From Chthonomonas sp. (GTDB lineage: Bacteria > Armatimonadota > Fimbriimonadia > Fimbriimonadales > Fimbriimonadaceae), in assembly GCA_016788585.1 (NCBI GenBank), contig JAEURP010000001.1:1-64000 (forward strand): a stretch of 64,000 nt of DNA. The letters are read 5' to 3'. The position numbers and the translations under genes were made by a program. Of the stretch, positions 51,507-59,466 are shown one piece after another (the first letter of the stretch is position 1; every line of letters begins with the position of its first letter). The notes beneath the pieces are model-generated. The model was not told the origin of the DNA and made no database searches. It worked only from the letters and a program-made list of their open reading frames with translations.

Positions 51507-52872
51507 CGTCCAATCCTCTCAGAGCTTCTATAAACTCAAGTACGTTGGTTATCTCGGAGAGTTTCTTAGGATAGCTGACGTCTGGCCTCAGTTCGACCTC
51601 GCCCTGACGAAAAACCAAGCTGCGCCAACTCACACTAAGCAAGTCTTTCCGAAACTTCTCGACCGCAATCCCCCTTGCAAATGCTCTGGACCGCTGCCCA
51701 CCTTCATTGGGGTGCCAGTCCTCAATCTCATCTGCTTCAAGCAACGCTTGGTAGAGGCTTTCCTCGGGATCGAGGTCCGAATAAGCGAGGTCGATGGCTC
51801 TCGGATCGGGTGAGTTCGCCATTTCCACAAGGCGCTTTTTCGCTGCCCAGTCCACGCTTCGAGCAAACCCATCGAAGTCCCGATCGAGATCCACAAGGAG
51901 TGACCGACACTCATTGCCAATCTCAGAATCATCGAGGTACGAGGCGAGAACCTCTGCCGCTGTAACCACACGGTCCTTGAGATCAAGCTCGAATTTCTGG
52001 GATTCATCCTTGCTGATGGCCTCAAAGGAAGCCACTGGTGAAGCAAGGTCCCACTCCGGCGAATTGCCATCGAGCGCCATTTGAATGGCGCGTCCAACCA
52101 AGTACATCTTCCGCCTCGAACACGAAGGCATGCGGTTCGCATCGCCGGCAATGACGTGGAGCCTCATCCACTTCGATGGGTCAGCGTGGGGCTCGTCTCG
52201 GGTGTTAAAGACTGGCCGCCGATACAAGGTATCGACACTCGCCAACTCCGAGAAGTACTCCGCCCGCTGGCTCAGTTGAAAGTCGCAAGGTGTTCCGTGT
52301 TCATGGCCAACCTTTCCCGCCCCGGTCAATACTTGCCGCACGACAAGGATTGGCACCACGGCGCGCATGAGGCTCTCTACCGGCAAGGAGCGTGGCACCA
52401 GGTAGCTTTCGTGTGTTCCATAACTCGCTCCGTGGAAGTCCGTATTGTTTTTGTAAACCTTGACCCGTCTACCAGTCTGCGCCGAATACGCCTGAGCGGC
52501 TTGCCAAACGACCTGCTCGCCGTTCAGGTCATCCTGCATAACGGCATCTAAGCTTCCCTCTGCCGTCGCATATTCCGGATGCCCATGGTCGTTATAGAAG
52601 CGGGCACCATTGGGGAGAACGCGATCAGACCGCAAGTCTTTGGCGGGCGGCAACTGCTTGCCTTCGTCAAACTCAGCATCAATCGGGTCGACCGATAGTG
52701 CCTCCGCTTCGAATCCACGTAGGTCCGATCGCGGACCCTCAAAACGGTAATCCCAACCCACGAAACATGGGTTGGGATAACTGCGGACGACTTCAGCCGC
52801 GTCCTCTAGCTGTTCTTTCGGTCCGCGCCCTTCAATCCAGAGTCCATACTCTGTTTCGAGGCCGCAGAGCAT
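51499..52872 (-). CDS. dop: Dop/PafA-family enzyme, closer to Dop (UBact deconjugase)
   Basis: 457 residues of the carboxylate-amine/glutamine-synthetase-like fold. It begins with GLETEYG, the family's ATP/metal Glu motif. The next 60 residues hold a Dop-type insertion (WDYRFEGPRSDLRGF), then NGARFYNDHGHPEYATAE, KVYKNNTDFHGASYGTHESY, LSQRAEYF, FNTRDEPHADPSKWMRLHVI, and a C-terminal SWRSLVF. The insertion and C-terminus match Dop better than PafA. As the modifier already ends in Glu, deamidation is not needed and removal of the tag from substrates is the likely job. A ligase role cannot be excluded. The start overlaps the lipoprotein stop by 1 nt (TAATG). Confidence 0.9.
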   Translation of the reverse strand: MLCGLETEYGLWIEGRGPKEQLEDAAEVVRSYPNPCFVGWDYRFEGPRSDLRGFEAEALSVDPIDAEFDEGKQLPPAKDLRSDRVLPNGARFYNDHGHPEYATAEGSLDAVMQDDLNGEQVVWQAAQAYSAQTGRRVKVYKNNTDFHGASYGTHESYLVPRSLPVESLMRAVVPILVVRQVLTGAGKVGHEHGTPCDFQLSQRAEYFSELASVDTLYRRPVFNTRDEPHADPSKWMRLHVIAGDANRMPSCSRRKMYLVGRAIQMALDGNSPEWDLASPVASFEAISKDESQKFELDLKDRVVTAAEVLASYLDDSEIGNECRSLLVDLDRDFDGFARSVDWAAKKRLVEMANSPDPRAIDLAYSDLDPEESLYQALLEADEIEDWHPNEGGQRSRAFARGIAVEKFRKDLLSVSWRSLVFRQGEVELRPDVSYPKKLSEITNVLEFIEALRGLDDA

Positions 52873-54191
52873 TACCTTCGGTAGACGCCGAAGCCGCCAC
52901 TGGTTCCAAATGGCCAGATTCCAGGCGGCACACCCGTTACATCCCAGTCGCCGCGCCGGACCGTGCCATTCACCGTGACCAAGTTCGTGAGTGTTCCCTG
53001 AACTTCATTTGCCGGCACGGCATCGTCGATCGTATCGATTGGATACAGCTTGAAGATGTTCGAATTTGGATTTCCGCCGACGTTGTAGAACACGCTGCCG
53101 TACCAGAGATCAACGACATTGCCACCTGACGTTCGGTAAAGAACGAACTGCTGCCGAGCATTTGTCGCGCTGGCGGTGGTCTCACGGCTCGTCGGGAACG
53201 CAACTGCAACGGTCGTATCCGAAGAAGTGATGGCCGAACCAAACGGCTTCCAAGTACCTACGATACTCGTGTGGCGGGTTAAGGCTGGACCAGTGTCATC
53301 GAGAATGAACAGATTTGCGCCCGAAATTTGACTTCCAGGAGGCCCAATCGGAGGGCCTTGCGTGACCTTGCCGTTCTGGACATTGATGGGGTCCAGCAAT
53401 TCAAACTCTGAAGTGGAGCCCATTCCTCGGCTGTAGCCGTATCCATCACCGCTGAAATAAACGCGATCAGCGTTGCTGTTGTCGACGTGCAGTTGAGGCT
53501 TGCTCGACACGGCCGAGATATCAAAGGCCACATAGTCGGCGAACTGACTGATCATCTTGTTGTAGATCGGATTAAAGTTCGCAGTTCGGAACGCTGCATC
53601 ATCCCAGAAGATGGTGTCGTCGCCGAAGTTGTAGTTCAGCATCGAATCGTCGAGACGGACTGAGAAGTTGCTGACTCGGCCGGGGAAAACGCGAACGTCA
53701 GCTTCGAATGGATTCGGAGCTTGGAACGCAACGCCGTTGTCGCTCGTGCGGTTGGTCTCGGTCCCGTTCTGTCGCTCGATGAATTGCTTAATCTCGAGAA
53801 GATACTCTGCGTAGTTGAGCGAACTGGATCCAATTGGGAACTGAACGCCAAAGCCTTGGGCATTGATCGTGTAGCCATCCAACTGGACGTTCATTTCTTG
53901 CAGAACATTGTTCTCGCCGGTTGGAATAAAGTCGAACTGGCTGTTTTGGAACCGAACATTTCGGACGACGGCCGTTTGGGACTGCGCGGCGCCGCGAGGA
54001 AGGGTTCGACCCATGCCGCTCAAGAAGGTAGTTTGAACAACCCCACCCGAGCCAAGGCTAAACGTGGGATAAGTTCGACCACCGCCGCCACCGCCGCCGG
54101 GGCCACCGACACCGCCGCCACTACCATTGTCGCCACCGCCGCATCCGGCCAATAACGAAGCTACGCAAGCAAAGAATAACAGCTTTTTCAT
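52872..54191 (-). CDS. Lipoprotein coupled to the UBact locus
   Basis: 439 residues: lipoprotein signal MKKLLFFACVASLLAGC, then a Gly-rich flexible linker (about 19-38) and a large beta-rich domain without recognised family (NVLQEMNVQLDGYTINAQGF, FAADVRV-like strands, YFSGDGYGYSRGMG). The C-terminus ends GGFGVYRR. It precedes the Dop-like gene with a TAATG overlap, so it is the first gene of that operon. How an exported lipoprotein relates to a cytoplasmic tagging system is unclear. The arrangement could be incidental. Confidence 0.75.
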   Translation of the reverse strand: MKKLLFFACVASLLAGCGGGDNGSGGGVGGPGGGGGGGRTYPTFSLGSGGVVQTTFLSGMGRTLPRGAAQSQTAVVRNVRFQNSQFDFIPTGENNVLQEMNVQLDGYTINAQGFGVQFPIGSSSLNYAEYLLEIKQFIERQNGTETNRTSDNGVAFQAPNPFEADVRVFPGRVSNFSVRLDDSMLNYNFGDDTIFWDDAAFRTANFNPIYNKMISQFADYVAFDISAVSSKPQLHVDNSNADRVYFSGDGYGYSRGMGSTSEFELLDPINVQNGKVTQGPPIGPPGSQISGANLFILDDTGPALTRHTSIVGTWKPFGSAITSSDTTVAVAFPTSRETTASATNARQQFVLYRTSGGNVVDLWYGSVFYNVGGNPNSNIFKLYPIDTIDDAVPANEVQGTLTNLVTVNGTVRRGDWDVTGVPPGIWPFGTSGGFGVYRR

Positions 54192-54311
54192 GCTGGATAA
54201 GTTCTCTCAGATCTGATGGGCCACGAGGCCGCACGTGCAAGTATAGACGACTTCCACGCAGAAGTTGGACGCCCCATACCTTTGCAAAGTTTGCTTCATT
54301 TTTTGCGCTGG

Positions 54312-54317
54312 TACAAT
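54312..54317 (+). promoter_or_regulatory. -10 box TACAAT before yceD
   Basis: TACAAT lies 10 nt before the ATG at 54328, with TTTGCT at 16 nt spacing as a possible -35. It would drive yceD-plsX-fabH with a leader of about 4 nt. Confidence 0.5.
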
Positions 54318-54327
54318 CCGTTCCCAA

Positions 54328-54855
54328 ATGAAGCGCGATGGAATGCTTGATCTTAACGATGCGCTTCAACACCCAGGGCGTGTTATTGCGGTCGACATCT
54401 CAACCGAGATGCCGGGGGAAGAAGATATCAATCTCACCGAGCCGGTGGAAGGGTTTTTGGAAGCCGTCAGCACCGGAAATCAGTTAATGGTGAAGGGCGA
54501 ATTCAAAACACGCTGCACGCTTCAGTGCGCAAGGTGTGGCGGACCGCTAGAACAAGATCTCAAGTTTGAGATTAGCGAGGACTTCTCTGTCGCTGGCGTC
54601 CCGAGCATGTACGCGCAAGATGACTTCGCGCGCATTGTCAGTGAAGAGGACTTTCCTCTATTTGAGGAGAACAACCTTATCGTCGAAGCCTTGATTCATC
54701 AAGGCCTACTCATAAACTTGCCGCAGGCCCCCCTTTGCGCTTACGGTTGGGACGGCGATTGTCCAGAAGCGAGAAACATACCAAAGCAGCGAAGCGAGCA
54801 GGCACACCCGCTGGAGTCGCTCTCAGAGTTGCTTGACCCGGAGGAAAGCCCCTGA
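54328..54855 (+). CDS. yceD: YceD / DUF177 family protein
   Basis: 175 residues from the ATG at 54328; a longer frame from 54265 would run through the promoter. The DUF177 core has two Cys pairs (RCTLQCARCGGPLEQDL, then PLCAYGWDGDCPEARN), typical of the metal-binding form, and IVSEEDFPLFEENNLIVEALIHQGLLINLP (split) with the conserved DLxxxVxExIxLxLP pattern. In many bacteria yceD precedes rpmF (ribosomal protein L32) and plsX and takes part in 23S rRNA metabolism. Here rpmF is missing from its usual place. The stop overlaps the plsX start. Confidence 0.9.
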   Translation: MKRDGMLDLNDALQHPGRVIAVDISTEMPGEEDINLTEPVEGFLEAVSTGNQLMVKGEFKTRCTLQCARCGGPLEQDLKFEISEDFSVAGVPSMYAQDDFARIVSEEDFPLFEENNLIVEALIHQGLLINLPQAPLCAYGWDGDCPEARNIPKQRSEQAHPLESLSELLDPEESP

Positions 54856-55838
54856 ACCGAATTGCCATCGACGCGATGGGAGGCGATTACGCCCCCAAAG
54901 AGATCGTTCTCGGAGCGATTCAGGCGCATAGCGAAGTACGTGCCCAACTCATCTTGGTGGGGAATCAAGATCAAATCAATGCGCTCATGCCATCGCGGCC
55001 ACCCAATATCGAAGTCATTCACGCCAGTGAGGTGATTGGAATGGACGACAAGCCAATTGAGGCGATCCGGAAGAAAAAGGACAACTCACTGAGCCGCTGT
55101 GTGGAATTGGTCAAGGATGGTCGTGCCGATGCTGTCGTTAGCGCAGGAAACACTGGGGCGGCAGCTGCCGCAAGTCTCTTAGCATGGCGGCAAATGCCCG
55201 GAGTCCATCGCCCGGCAATCGCAACGAGCATGCCAAACAAGTTTGGGCACTTCTTGCTGCTCGATGCTGGCGCCTCGCCCGACATCGACCCCGAGCAGAT
55301 TGTCGAGTTCGCGCTCATGGGGAGAGCCTATGCCATGGCCGTTATGGGACGAGAGAATCCTAAGGTTCACTTGATCAATATGGGCGAAGAACCGGGCAAA
55401 GGGAGCTCCTTTGCCAAGCAGGCATTTAATTTGCTAGAAAAGTTCCCTTGGTTCGCCGGAAATGTCGAAGGGAAAGACCTCGTCCGAACGCAACTTGATG
55501 TAGTTGTTTGTGATGCTTTCGTCGGAAACATCATCCTCAAAACGGCGGAGGGAGTCGCCGAATACATCTTCTCGGAGATAAAAGACGCCGCAACTGCAAA
55601 CATCATTACCAAGCTTGGCTTCCTTCCCATTAGGACCAAGTTGAGGCCATTGGCAAGAAAACTGGACTATGCCGAGTATGGTGGGTCACCTCTTCTTGGA
55701 TTAAATCACCTATGCACAATTTGTCATGGGAGAAGTAATGCGAAAGCGATCATGAACGCCATCAAGGGAACTGATCTCGCCCTCACCAATGGACTCATTC
55801 AAAAGATCAAAGAGTCGTTCACACAAACAAACGGATAA
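54852..55838 (+). CDS. plsX: Phosphate acyltransferase PlsX with a non-standard start codon
   Basis: 328 residues if initiated at the CTG at 54852, giving MNRIAIDAMGGDYAPKE, the usual N-terminus of PlsX. No ATG, GTG or TTG exists in this frame between the upstream stop (54834) and the ATG of DAMGGD at 54876, which would delete the first strand. CTG overlaps the yceD stop as CTGA, in line with the other 4-nt couplings here. Motifs: AVVSAGNTGAAAAASLLAWR, LLLDAGASPDIDPEQIVEFA (split), VCDAFVGNIILKTAEG and GGSPLLGLN. It converts acyl-ACP to acyl-phosphate for phospholipid synthesis. Confidence 0.9.
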   Translation: MNRIAIDAMGGDYAPKEIVLGAIQAHSEVRAQLILVGNQDQINALMPSRPPNIEVIHASEVIGMDDKPIEAIRKKKDNSLSRCVELVKDGRADAVVSAGNTGAAAAASLLAWRQMPGVHRPAIATSMPNKFGHFLLLDAGASPDIDPEQIVEFALMGRAYAMAVMGRENPKVHLINMGEEPGKGSSFAKQAFNLLEKFPWFAGNVEGKDLVRTQLDVVVCDAFVGNIILKTAEGVAEYIFSEIKDAATANIITKLGFLPIRTKLRPLARKLDYAEYGGSPLLGLNHLCTICHGRSNAKAIMNAIKGTDLALTNGLIQKIKESFTQTNG

Positions 55839-55853
55839 ACTCGTGGGAACCCA

Positions 55854-56837
55854 ATGACAAGAGCGGTCATCCATGGCGTCGGACACGCAGTCCCAGACAA
55901 AGTCCTTTCTAATGCAGATCTTGAGAAGATGGTGGACACCAACGACGAGTGGATCAAGCAACGAACAGGCATCGCCGAGAGGAGGGTCTGCGGCCCTGAC
56001 GATTCCTGCACATCCCTGGCCGTTACGGCTGCTCAACGTGCATTAGCCGCTGCCGGTACAAGCGCCGAGGAAGTGGAGATGATCGTCGTTGGCACGGTGA
56101 CCGGGGACTTCCCGTTCCCAAGTTGCAGTTGCCTGGTTCAAGACCACTTGGGAGCAACCAATGCTGGAGCCTTCGACGTCGGTGCGGCCTGTGCCGGATT
56201 TATTTACTCTGTTGCCAGCGTGGCCCCCATGCTAGAAACCGGCAAGATTAGGACTGCGCTAGTCATTGGTGTTGACGTCCTCAGCAAATACGTCGACTAC
56301 AGCGACCGAAGCACTTGTGTTCTGTTTGGGGATGGGGCAGGCGCCGTAGTATTAAAGGCTGAAGAGGCGACAGATCGCGGTGTTATCGACACGGTCCTGC
56401 TTTCCGACGGATCCGGTGCCAAGCACATCAAGATGGAGTATGGAGGCACAGCGAACCCTCCTCACCAAGGATTGCCGGAAGGCATGAATCCATTTCTATT
56501 CATGGCGGGCGCGGAAGTTTATCGCTTCGCCGTGGGTGCGATGGGCGACGCCTGCGAGAGAGTTCTCGAGCGGACCGGATTAAGGGCGAGCGACATCGAT
56601 CTTTTCGTTCCGCACCAAGCGAACCTAAGAATCATCGAATCGGCGGCAAAGAGGCTCGATCTTGCCGATGACAAGGTCTTCATCAATGTTCAAAACTATG
56701 GCAACACGAGCGGTGGCTCAATTCCCATCGCCCTGAGCGAAGCCTCAGCACAGGGAAGGCTCAAGAAAGGCGACTTGGTGATGACCGTTGGATTCGGCGC
56801 CGGTTTAGTCTGGGGCGCCAACCTCATTCGCTGGTGA
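55854..56837 (+). CDS. fabH: Beta-ketoacyl-ACP synthase III
   Basis: 327 residues. Thiolase fold with the catalytic triad Cys113 in DVGAACAGFIYSVAS, His in FVPHQANLRII and Asn in NYGNTSGGSIPIAL, plus the N-terminal YKTR-like segment WIKQRTGIAERR. It starts fatty-acid chains by condensing acetyl-CoA with malonyl-ACP. It follows plsX by 15 bp, the classical plsX-fabH order. A strong bidirectional terminator follows. Confidence 0.95.
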   Translation: MTRAVIHGVGHAVPDKVLSNADLEKMVDTNDEWIKQRTGIAERRVCGPDDSCTSLAVTAAQRALAAAGTSAEEVEMIVVGTVTGDFPFPSCSCLVQDHLGATNAGAFDVGAACAGFIYSVASVAPMLETGKIRTALVIGVDVLSKYVDYSDRSTCVLFGDGAGAVVLKAEEATDRGVIDTVLLSDGSGAKHIKMEYGGTANPPHQGLPEGMNPFLFMAGAEVYRFAVGAMGDACERVLERTGLRASDIDLFVPHQANLRIIESAAKRLDLADDKVFINVQNYGNTSGGSIPIALSEASAQGRLKKGDLVMTVGFGAGLVWGANLIRW

Positions 56838-56848
56838 CCGGGAAGATA

Positions 56849-56882
56849 ATAAAGGGCTGGCACCAAAGTGCCAGCCCTTTAT
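56849..56882. terminator. Strong bidirectional terminator after fabH
   Basis: ATAAAGGGCTGGCAC - CAAA - GTGCCAGCCCTTTAT is a perfect 15-bp stem with a 4-nt loop. It has A-rich and T-rich ends, so it can serve fabH (plus) and the beta-barrel gene (minus). Confidence 0.92.
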
Positions 56883-56899
56883 TCTCCGAAATAGCCGCC

Positions 56900-57406
56900 C
56901 TAAAACTTCATACCGTAGTGAACGGAGATCGCGTTGAGATGCCCGCCATTGATGCTATCCGACCACCACATGGTGGCTTCGGCAAAGGTGTTTTCTCCCA
57001 AGTTGAGCCCGAGCCCGCCTCGGAAGCCCCAAACCGTTTCAGTTCCGCCCAAGCGAGCGTGAACCAGCCCAGCGCCGCCAAACAGGTACGTGGATTCGCC
57101 CACGCTGGTTTGCCCAAGCGGAAGTCGCGCGTTGTACATGACAGGTACAAACCACCCTCGCTTTCCATCGAGAGAACCGGTCATGAAGTCCATGCTAAAG
57201 TACCAGCTCAGCTGATTCGCAATTCTGAGAGAAGTTGGTATGTCGGCACCAATGCCAAAGAGCGTGCCCGTGAAGTCACGCGTGTTTGTTTCAAGCGGGA
57301 AAGTGGCCCCTAGCCTTAAATTCATATTGGTGGGCAAGAGGTTGGACTGGGCCTGCGAAACAGAAACGAGGGCCAAAGCAGAAAGAACAAGCAAGTTGCG
57401 GTTCAT
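56900..57406 (-). CDS. Outer-membrane beta-barrel-like protein
   Basis: 168 residues: signal peptide MNRNLLVLSALALVSVSQAQ, then amphipathic strands with alternating hydrophobic residues and aromatic girdles (LRLGATFPLET, LSWYFSMDFMTGSL, YLFGGAGLVHARLGG, FAEATMWWSDS), ending HYGMKF with a C-terminal Phe, the classic outer-membrane insertion signal. It is probably an 8-strand OmpA/OmpW-like barrel of unknown function. It supports a diderm envelope. Confidence 0.82.
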   Translation of the reverse strand: MNRNLLVLSALALVSVSQAQSNLLPTNMNLRLGATFPLETNTRDFTGTLFGIGADIPTSLRIANQLSWYFSMDFMTGSLDGKRGWFVPVMYNARLPLGQTSVGESTYLFGGAGLVHARLGGTETVWGFRGGLGLNLGENTFAEATMWWSDSINGGHLNAISVHYGMKF

Positions 57407-57468
57407 GACGGTGTAATGACGATTCGTAACCTCGCCCCGATTCCCGTGACCGGTAAACTGAAGATTCT

Positions 57469-59466
57469 ATGCCTCAGTTGTTGTTGGAACTTGGAATGGA
57501 GGAATTGCCGGCCTCATTTGTTGAGCGTTCTTTTCAACAACTCCTCGGCGAGGTCATTTCTCGTCTCGATGAAGAGGCCATCTCTTACGGGGTCGGAGAA
57601 GCGATCGGAACGCCTCGGCGGCTCATTATTCGTGTCGAGAATGTCTCCGATACACAACCGGACCGCACGGCTCAGGTTCGTGGACCCGCGCTGAAGGCCG
57701 CCTATGCTGAAGACGGATCACCAACTAAGGCTCTTGAGGGGTTTTGTCGAGGGCAGGGTGTTTCACTCGATTCCTTGTCAAAGGACGAAACTTATGTCTG
57801 GGCGACTAAGCTCACTCCAGGTAAGCCGACTATCGAAGTCCTGCCAGCGGTTCTTGAAGAGGCCATCCGCGCCCTTACCTTTGACAAGTCCATGCGATGG
57901 GGAGCGAATCGTATGCGATTCGCTCGTCCTATTCGATGGATCCTCGCCAGCTTTGGGGGCATGCACGTTCCATTTTCGGTCGAAACGGTTAGCAGCGGCT
58001 TGAAAAGCGTCGGACATCGCTTTAACAGCCCGGAGTCATTCGAGGCATCAAACTGGGATGCGCTCGTTGCGGAACTGCGCAGCCGCCAGGTGGAACCAGA
58101 CCCCGAGATTCGTCGAAACCGGATTCTCGAAGGTGCACAAAAGATGGCGACCGGAACTCCAGAATTGACGGAAGCTTTGGTTGAGGAAAATGTCTACCTA
58201 ACTGAATGGCCCGATGCACTTGAGGGGGAGTTTAAGTCCGAGTACCTCTCGCTCCCAGAGCCGGTACTCGTGACTGCGATGGCAAGGCACGAGCGGTTCT
58301 TCCCTGTCCGCAATCCCGCGGGAAAGATCACCAACCGGTTCATCTCGATCCGAAATGGCGGCGAAGTATCAACCGTGAGTCGGGGGAATGCTTGGGTCCT
58401 TAATGCGCGATTCAATGACGCTAAGTTTTTCTTCGACGAAGATAGCCACTTCAGCATGGATGACTTTCTGGCCCGAACCGATCGGATGCTGTTTCAAGAG
58501 AAGCTAGGATCAGTCAGGAAGCGCGCAGACCGATTATCCAGCCTTGCCGGCCTACTTTCCAATGGAAATGAGGACGCAAAAAGAGCCGGCCTTTACATGA
58601 AAGCGGATTTGAGCACTGGTCTCGTAAGCGAATTGGCAAGTTTGCAGGGGATCATTGGTGGCGAGTATGCAAGGCGTGCCGGTTGGTCTGATGACATTGT
58701 CCATGCAATCAGCGTGCAATATCACCCAGAGCGGGCAGAGAACGACATCGCTCGGTCCGTCATTGCCGCAGACCAGCTAGACAAGCTCGCTGGTTATCTG
58801 GGGCTGGGACTCGCGCCGTCGGGAAGTAGTGATCCCTACGGCTTGCGAAGGGCTGCGACGGTTTTGATTGAACTGGCGTGGAACTGGCCTTCCACGCAGT
58901 CGTGGCTTCCGTCCTTCCGAAAGGCGCTGGCTCAGTTCGAAGGCATCGCTCTTGATTGCGAGGCCGCAGAGTCTTCTCTCGGAGAACTCTTTGCTGGGAG
59001 GTACAAAGCCCTCGTCTCTGACGCACGCTATGACCTCTTGGAGGCAGCCATGCTGGAGCAAGATCGGGAAGAGTTACTCAATCCCAATGCTGTAAGGGCG
59101 CGGCTCGCGGCGCTACAGTTGGGTGCCCAAGACCCAGCCTTGGTGCAAGCAGCTACGCGACCCCTCAATATCGTCGCCGCAGCAAAATCCAAAGGCATTT
59201 CCATCGGCTCGCTTAATGAAGCTGATCTCGATTCCGCATCCGGTTCTGATCTCGCAAACGCCGCCAGGAACCTCGTGGCCCGTTCAAGCCCAGAAGAATT
59301 GATCGAACAGATTCGAAATCTTGTGCCCGCTATCAACGGATTCTTTGACACGACGATGGTGATGGTCGACGACCTCAAGGTGCGTGATGCCCGCTTGGCT
59401 CTCCTAGACTTTGTGGGACAAAAGCTCCTGCTAGCGGGTGACTGGACGAAAGTGGTCATTGAGTGA
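57469..59466 (+). CDS. glyS: Glycyl-tRNA synthetase beta subunit
   Basis: 665 residues, slightly shorter than the 689 of E. coli. The start MPQLLLELGMEELPASFVERS and the segments GTPRRLIIRVENVSD, FDKSMRWG, FARPIRWILASFGG, VTAMARHERFFPVRN and LNARFNDAKFFFDEDSH are diagnostic. The C-terminal DALR-like anticodon domain (FFDTTMVMVDDLKVRDARLALL, split) is present. The alpha subunit gene glyQ, usually just upstream, is absent; a beta-barrel gene on the other strand lies there instead. The partner must be encoded elsewhere. TAAACT lies 9 nt before the ATG. Confidence 0.95.
   Translation: MPQLLLELGMEELPASFVERSFQQLLGEVISRLDEEAISYGVGEAIGTPRRLIIRVENVSDTQPDRTAQVRGPALKAAYAEDGSPTKALEGFCRGQGVSLDSLSKDETYVWATKLTPGKPTIEVLPAVLEEAIRALTFDKSMRWGANRMRFARPIRWILASFGGMHVPFSVETVSSGLKSVGHRFNSPESFEASNWDALVAELRSRQVEPDPEIRRNRILEGAQKMATGTPELTEALVEENVYLTEWPDALEGEFKSEYLSLPEPVLVTAMARHERFFPVRNPAGKITNRFISIRNGGEVSTVSRGNAWVLNARFNDAKFFFDEDSHFSMDDFLARTDRMLFQEKLGSVRKRADRLSSLAGLLSNGNEDAKRAGLYMKADLSTGLVSELASLQGIIGGEYARRAGWSDDIVHAISVQYHPERAENDIARSVIAADQLDKLAGYLGLGLAPSGSSDPYGLRRAATVLIELAWNWPSTQSWLPSFRKALAQFEGIALDCEAAESSLGELFAGRYKALVSDARYDLLEAAMLEQDREELLNPNAVRARLAALQLGAQDPALVQAATRPLNIVAAAKSKGISIGSLNEADLDSASGSDLANAARNLVARSSPEELIEQIRNLVPAINGFFDTTMVMVDDLKVRDARLALLDFVGQKLLLAGDWTKVVIE

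Noticed and set aside
54876-55838. plsX starting at the first ATG
   Set aside because: It would remove RIAID, the first strand of the conserved fold, and leave an unexplained conserved coding stretch upstream.
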